A stretch of DNA of 6,051 nt from Anaerolineae bacterium (GTDB taxonomy: Bacteria > Chloroflexota > Anaerolineae > JADYZS01): the NCBI GenBank assembly GCA_020853075.1, contig JADYZS010000479.1:1-6051 (forward strand). Direction: 5' to 3'. Within the stretch, counting starts at the first letter, position 1, and each line of letters begins with the position of its first letter. The notes beneath the pieces are model-generated. The model did no database searches and was not told the origin of the DNA. It was given only the letters and a program-made list of their open reading frames with translations. Positions 4,572-6,051 of this stretch are shown one piece after another. A program made the translations under genes and the position numbers.

Positions 4572-5627
4572 CTACAACGTCACCACCGCGGTCAGGTTTC
4601 GGGGCCCATCGGGATTTAAGCCCTTCGCCAGCGAGCGGTGATAGGCCAGAAGTTGCAGAATGGGGAGATAGAGCACCAACCGCTCTTTTGTCGGCAACCC
4701 CGACGCCAGACCGACCCGATGATCGGCGTTAATAACCTTCCCTATGTCGTCTTTTTCATCCAACACAAGGAGCCGTGCCCCCAATCCCTTCGTCTCGGCC
4801 AGCACCGCGCTTTCCTGTGCGCGCACCTCGTCGGTCACGAGGCCGACCACCAACGCCTCCTGATCCACCATAGATTTCGGCCCGTGCCGGAACTCCAGCG
4901 TATGGTACGCCTCGCTATCGGAGAGGGACATCTCTTTCATCTTAAGCATCGCCTCGCTCGCCAAGCCGTAGCAGGGGCCGTTTCCCAAGAAGAAGAAACG
5001 GCGGATCGCTACCTGTCCCCCCAGACCGGCGGCCAGGCTGCCATACAAATCTATCAGGCGGCGTCCCAGATCGGGCAAGACACGCAGCCGTTGCGCGACG
5101 TCATCGTCGCCCGCTAATTGGCCGATGGCAACCTGGCAAAGAACCAACATGCTGGCGAAGGAGCGAGTCTGGGCGACGCTCGCTTCCTGTGCGCCCGGAA
5201 TCGCTAACACCAGGTCTGCCTGCCTGGCGACGGTAGAATCGGGATAACAAGTGATCGCGACGACAGCCCGCCCACCGTCCTGGCGGAAGGCATCTATCGC
5301 CCGCACCGTCTCCGACGTCTCGCCGGAGCGGGAAACTGCGATGAGCATTGTGTGGCTTGTGCGCCCTGCGGCCAGATTGGGGAAGAGCCAGATCTGTGAG
5401 GCGGGAGCCGCCTGAGCCGGCAGACCGGCTTCGCAGGCCAGGGCAGCCGCGGCCAGGCTGAGATAGTAGGTGGAGCCGCAGCCGGTAAAGAGGAGTTCTG
5501 TGGCTCTTAATTGCTGCCAAAGAGCCTTCAACGTATCGGCGTAGGAGCGCCCGACGGTCAGGGCCTCGGCCCAGGCATCCGGTTGGCTGGTGATCTCGTG
5601 GTAGGTGTATTGTCCTCTGGTGGGCAT
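4572..5627 (-). CDS. SIS-domain sugar isomerase/deglycase (GlmS isomerase-domain-like)
   Basis: A 351-residue protein with two SIS domains, equivalent to the isomerase half of GlmS without the glutaminase half. The first domain has GCGSTYY (49-55) and SRSGETSET (99-107). The second has FFLGNGPCYG and the catalytic region: Glu225, Lys229 and Glu232 match the GlmS Glu/Lys/Glu set, and His248 in LEFRHGP matches the ring-opening His. The tail PRNLTAVVTL aligns with the GlmS C-terminus but lacks the Lys that forms a Schiff base with fructose 6-phosphate. Stand-alone relatives include AgaS (amino-sugar phosphate deaminase/isomerase) and FrlB (fructoselysine 6-phosphate deglycase). The product is probably cytoplasmic, acting on a phosphorylated amino- or glycated sugar. 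ATG at 5627 has AGGAGA five bases upstream; an ATG at 5654 lies upstream of the predicted promoter -10 and is rejected. First gene of the operon. Confidence 0.88.
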   Translation of the reverse strand: MPTRGQYTYHEITSQPDAWAEALTVGRSYADTLKALWQQLRATELLFTGCGSTYYLSLAAAALACEAGLPAQAAPASQIWLFPNLAAGRTSHTMLIAVSRSGETSETVRAIDAFRQDGGRAVVAITCYPDSTVARQADLVLAIPGAQEASVAQTRSFASMLVLCQVAIGQLAGDDDVAQRLRVLPDLGRRLIDLYGSLAAGLGGQVAIRRFFFLGNGPCYGLASEAMLKMKEMSLSDSEAYHTLEFRHGPKSMVDQEALVVGLVTDEVRAQESAVLAETKGLGARLLVLDEKDDIGKVINADHRVGLASGLPTKERLVLYLPILQLLAYHRSLAKGLNPDGPRNLTAVVTL

Positions 5628-5631
5628 GATG

Positions 5632-5637
5632 TCTCCT
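5632..5637 (-). promoter_or_regulatory. Ribosome binding site of the SIS gene
   Basis: AGGAGA on the minus strand, four to five bases before ATG at 5627. It decides this start over the upstream in-frame ATG at 5654. Confidence 0.75.
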
Positions 5638-5644
5638 GAGCGAG

Positions 5645-5673
5645 AGGATACCATAGCGAGGGATGGCTGTCAA
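5645..5673 (-). promoter_or_regulatory. Leftward promoter of the operon
   Basis: On the minus strand a consensus -35, TTGACA (5668-5673), is followed after exactly 17 bases by TATCCT (5645-5650), four of six matches to the -10 consensus. Transcription would begin near 5638, leaving a leader of only about 10 bases that still includes the AGGAGA. This is the only good leftward candidate upstream of the SIS gene. Confidence 0.6.
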
Positions 5674-5696
5674 TTGCCGTTACGATCTAAAAACAC

Positions 5697-5725
5697 TTGA
5701 CACGTGCCGCGAGATGGGGTATAAT
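5697..5725 (+). promoter_or_regulatory. Consensus rightward sigma-70 promoter
   Basis: TTGACA at 5697-5702, a 17-base spacer and TATAAT at 5720-5725: both boxes match the housekeeping consensus at all twelve positions. Transcription should start near 5732, giving the DUF2961 gene a leader of about 110 bases. The -35 boxes of this and the leftward promoter stand back to back, 23 bases apart. Confidence 0.85.
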
Positions 5726-5736
5726 GACCTTGTAAT

Positions 5737-5766
5737 TTGTGCAATAACTTGCATAGATTTGCAGTG
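5737..5766 (+). promoter_or_regulatory. Possible operator: TGCA phased at 10 bp
   Basis: TGCA occurs at 5740, 5750 and 5760, exactly one helical turn apart, starting a few bases after the predicted transcription start. The first copy lies in the palindrome TTGTGCAA (5737-5744); the other two read TTGCA. A short inverted repeat, CCTGGT/ACCAGG, follows at 5772-5785. This would suit a repressor site controlling the consensus promoter, but no regulator gene is in the window and the motif fits no operator I know. Confidence 0.25.
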
Positions 5767-5843
5767 TCTCACCTGGTCAACCAGGGGTTGACTTTCCACA
5801 AGCAACGACCACAGCAAAAACCTTATAGCGAGGAAAACCACCC

Positions 5844-6051
5844 ATGCACGGTGATCCGTCGCGTCTCGCCAGAGGGACAACCTCGTATCGGCGTTCATCG
5901 TGGGATCGGTCAGGCCAAAACCATGACTTCCTGGACCTGAAGCCGGGAGAAACGGTGACCCTGTTAGATGAGAAAGGCCCCGGCAAGATCACCCACTTCT
6001 ACTGGACGACCATCAACGCCAGCCGCGTCCATTTCCGCCAACTGGTTCTCC
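5844..6051 (+). CDS. DUF2961 (GH172) family protein, N-terminus only
   Basis: The frame opens at ATG 5844 and runs off the window after 69 codons. The N-terminus matches the start of DUF2961 proteins, now glycoside hydrolase family 172 (difructose-anhydride-forming and arabinofuranosidase-type enzymes): S-S-W-D-R-S-G-x-N-x-D (18-28), LKPGETVTLLDEKGPGKITH (32-51) and the strand FRQLVL (64-69). GAGGA at 5830-5834 gives a ribosome binding site nine bases before the ATG. No signal peptide is present at this start, suggesting a cytoplasmic enzyme. The catalytic residues lie beyond the visible part. It is transcribed divergently from the SIS operon from a consensus promoter, so the two probably belong to one carbohydrate regulon. 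Confidence 0.85.
   Translation, partial: MHGDPSRLARGTTSYRRSSWDRSGQNHDFLDLKPGETVTLLDEKGPGKITHFYWTTINASRVHFRQLVL

Noticed and set aside
4550..4581. GACGTTG/CAACGTC inverted repeat around the SIS stop codon
   Set aside because: Seven base pairs with an 18-base loop and no U-tract; not convincing as terminator or recombination scar.
5628..5654. Start of the SIS gene at the upstream ATG (5654)
   Set aside because: It lies upstream of the predicted leftward -10 box (5645-5650), and the good Shine-Dalgarno sequence points to 5627.

Overview
The window reads as a piece of a GC-rich bacterial chromosome. The gene content (stand-alone SIS-domain sugar isomerase, MtaA-like member of the uroporphyrinogen decarboxylase superfamily, DUF2961/GH172 protein, C45-type Ntn hydrolase) and the several dispersed-looking intergenic palindromes fit a Chloroflexota (Anaerolineae-like) genome best. 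That assignment is an inference from style; no ribosomal or marker gene is present. No phage, CRISPR, tRNA or rRNA signal was seen.

Layout, left to right. (1) 1-431 holds no convincing intact gene. It contains two C/G-rich palindromes (1-29, 44-68) and then a compact element bounded by 18-bp imperfect terminal inverted repeats (156-173 and 311-328) with three hairpins inside, which looks like a MITE or the shell of an insertion sequence. (2) 432-788 (+) is a small three-helix membrane protein of unknown function. (3) 805-5627 (-) is a leftward operon. In order of transcription it runs: SIS-domain isomerase/deglycase (5627-4572); a non-coding gap with what looks like the surviving C-terminal end of a GH4 glycosidase (4419-4559); MtaA/UroD-family methyltransferase-like protein (4393-3368); C45-family Ntn amidohydrolase/acyltransferase (3371-2325, overlapping by 4 bases); an intercistronic hairpin; an LsrG-like ABM-domain protein (2271-1963); and an iron-containing alcohol dehydrogenase family protein (1959-805, 3 bases behind). 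(4) 5628-5843 is a divergent promoter region with a consensus rightward promoter (TTGACA-N17-TATAAT) and a good leftward one (TTGACA-N17-TATCCT). (5) 5844 to the window end (+) is the N-terminus of a DUF2961 (GH172) protein, cut by the window edge.

Together, the divergent GH172-type protein, the SIS protein, the GH4 remnant and the dehydrogenase suggest a carbohydrate-utilisation locus. The unusual part is the tight coupling of a zinc-type methyltransferase homologue, an Ntn amidase homologue, an LsrG-like isomerase/monooxygenase and a dehydrogenase. One reading, which is inference only, is stepwise breakdown of a decorated (amidated, aminated or methylated) sugar or sugar phosphate: SIS deglycation or isomerisation, methyl removal, amide hydrolysis, then isomerisation and reduction or oxidation of the carbonyl product. 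No substrate can be read from the sequence.
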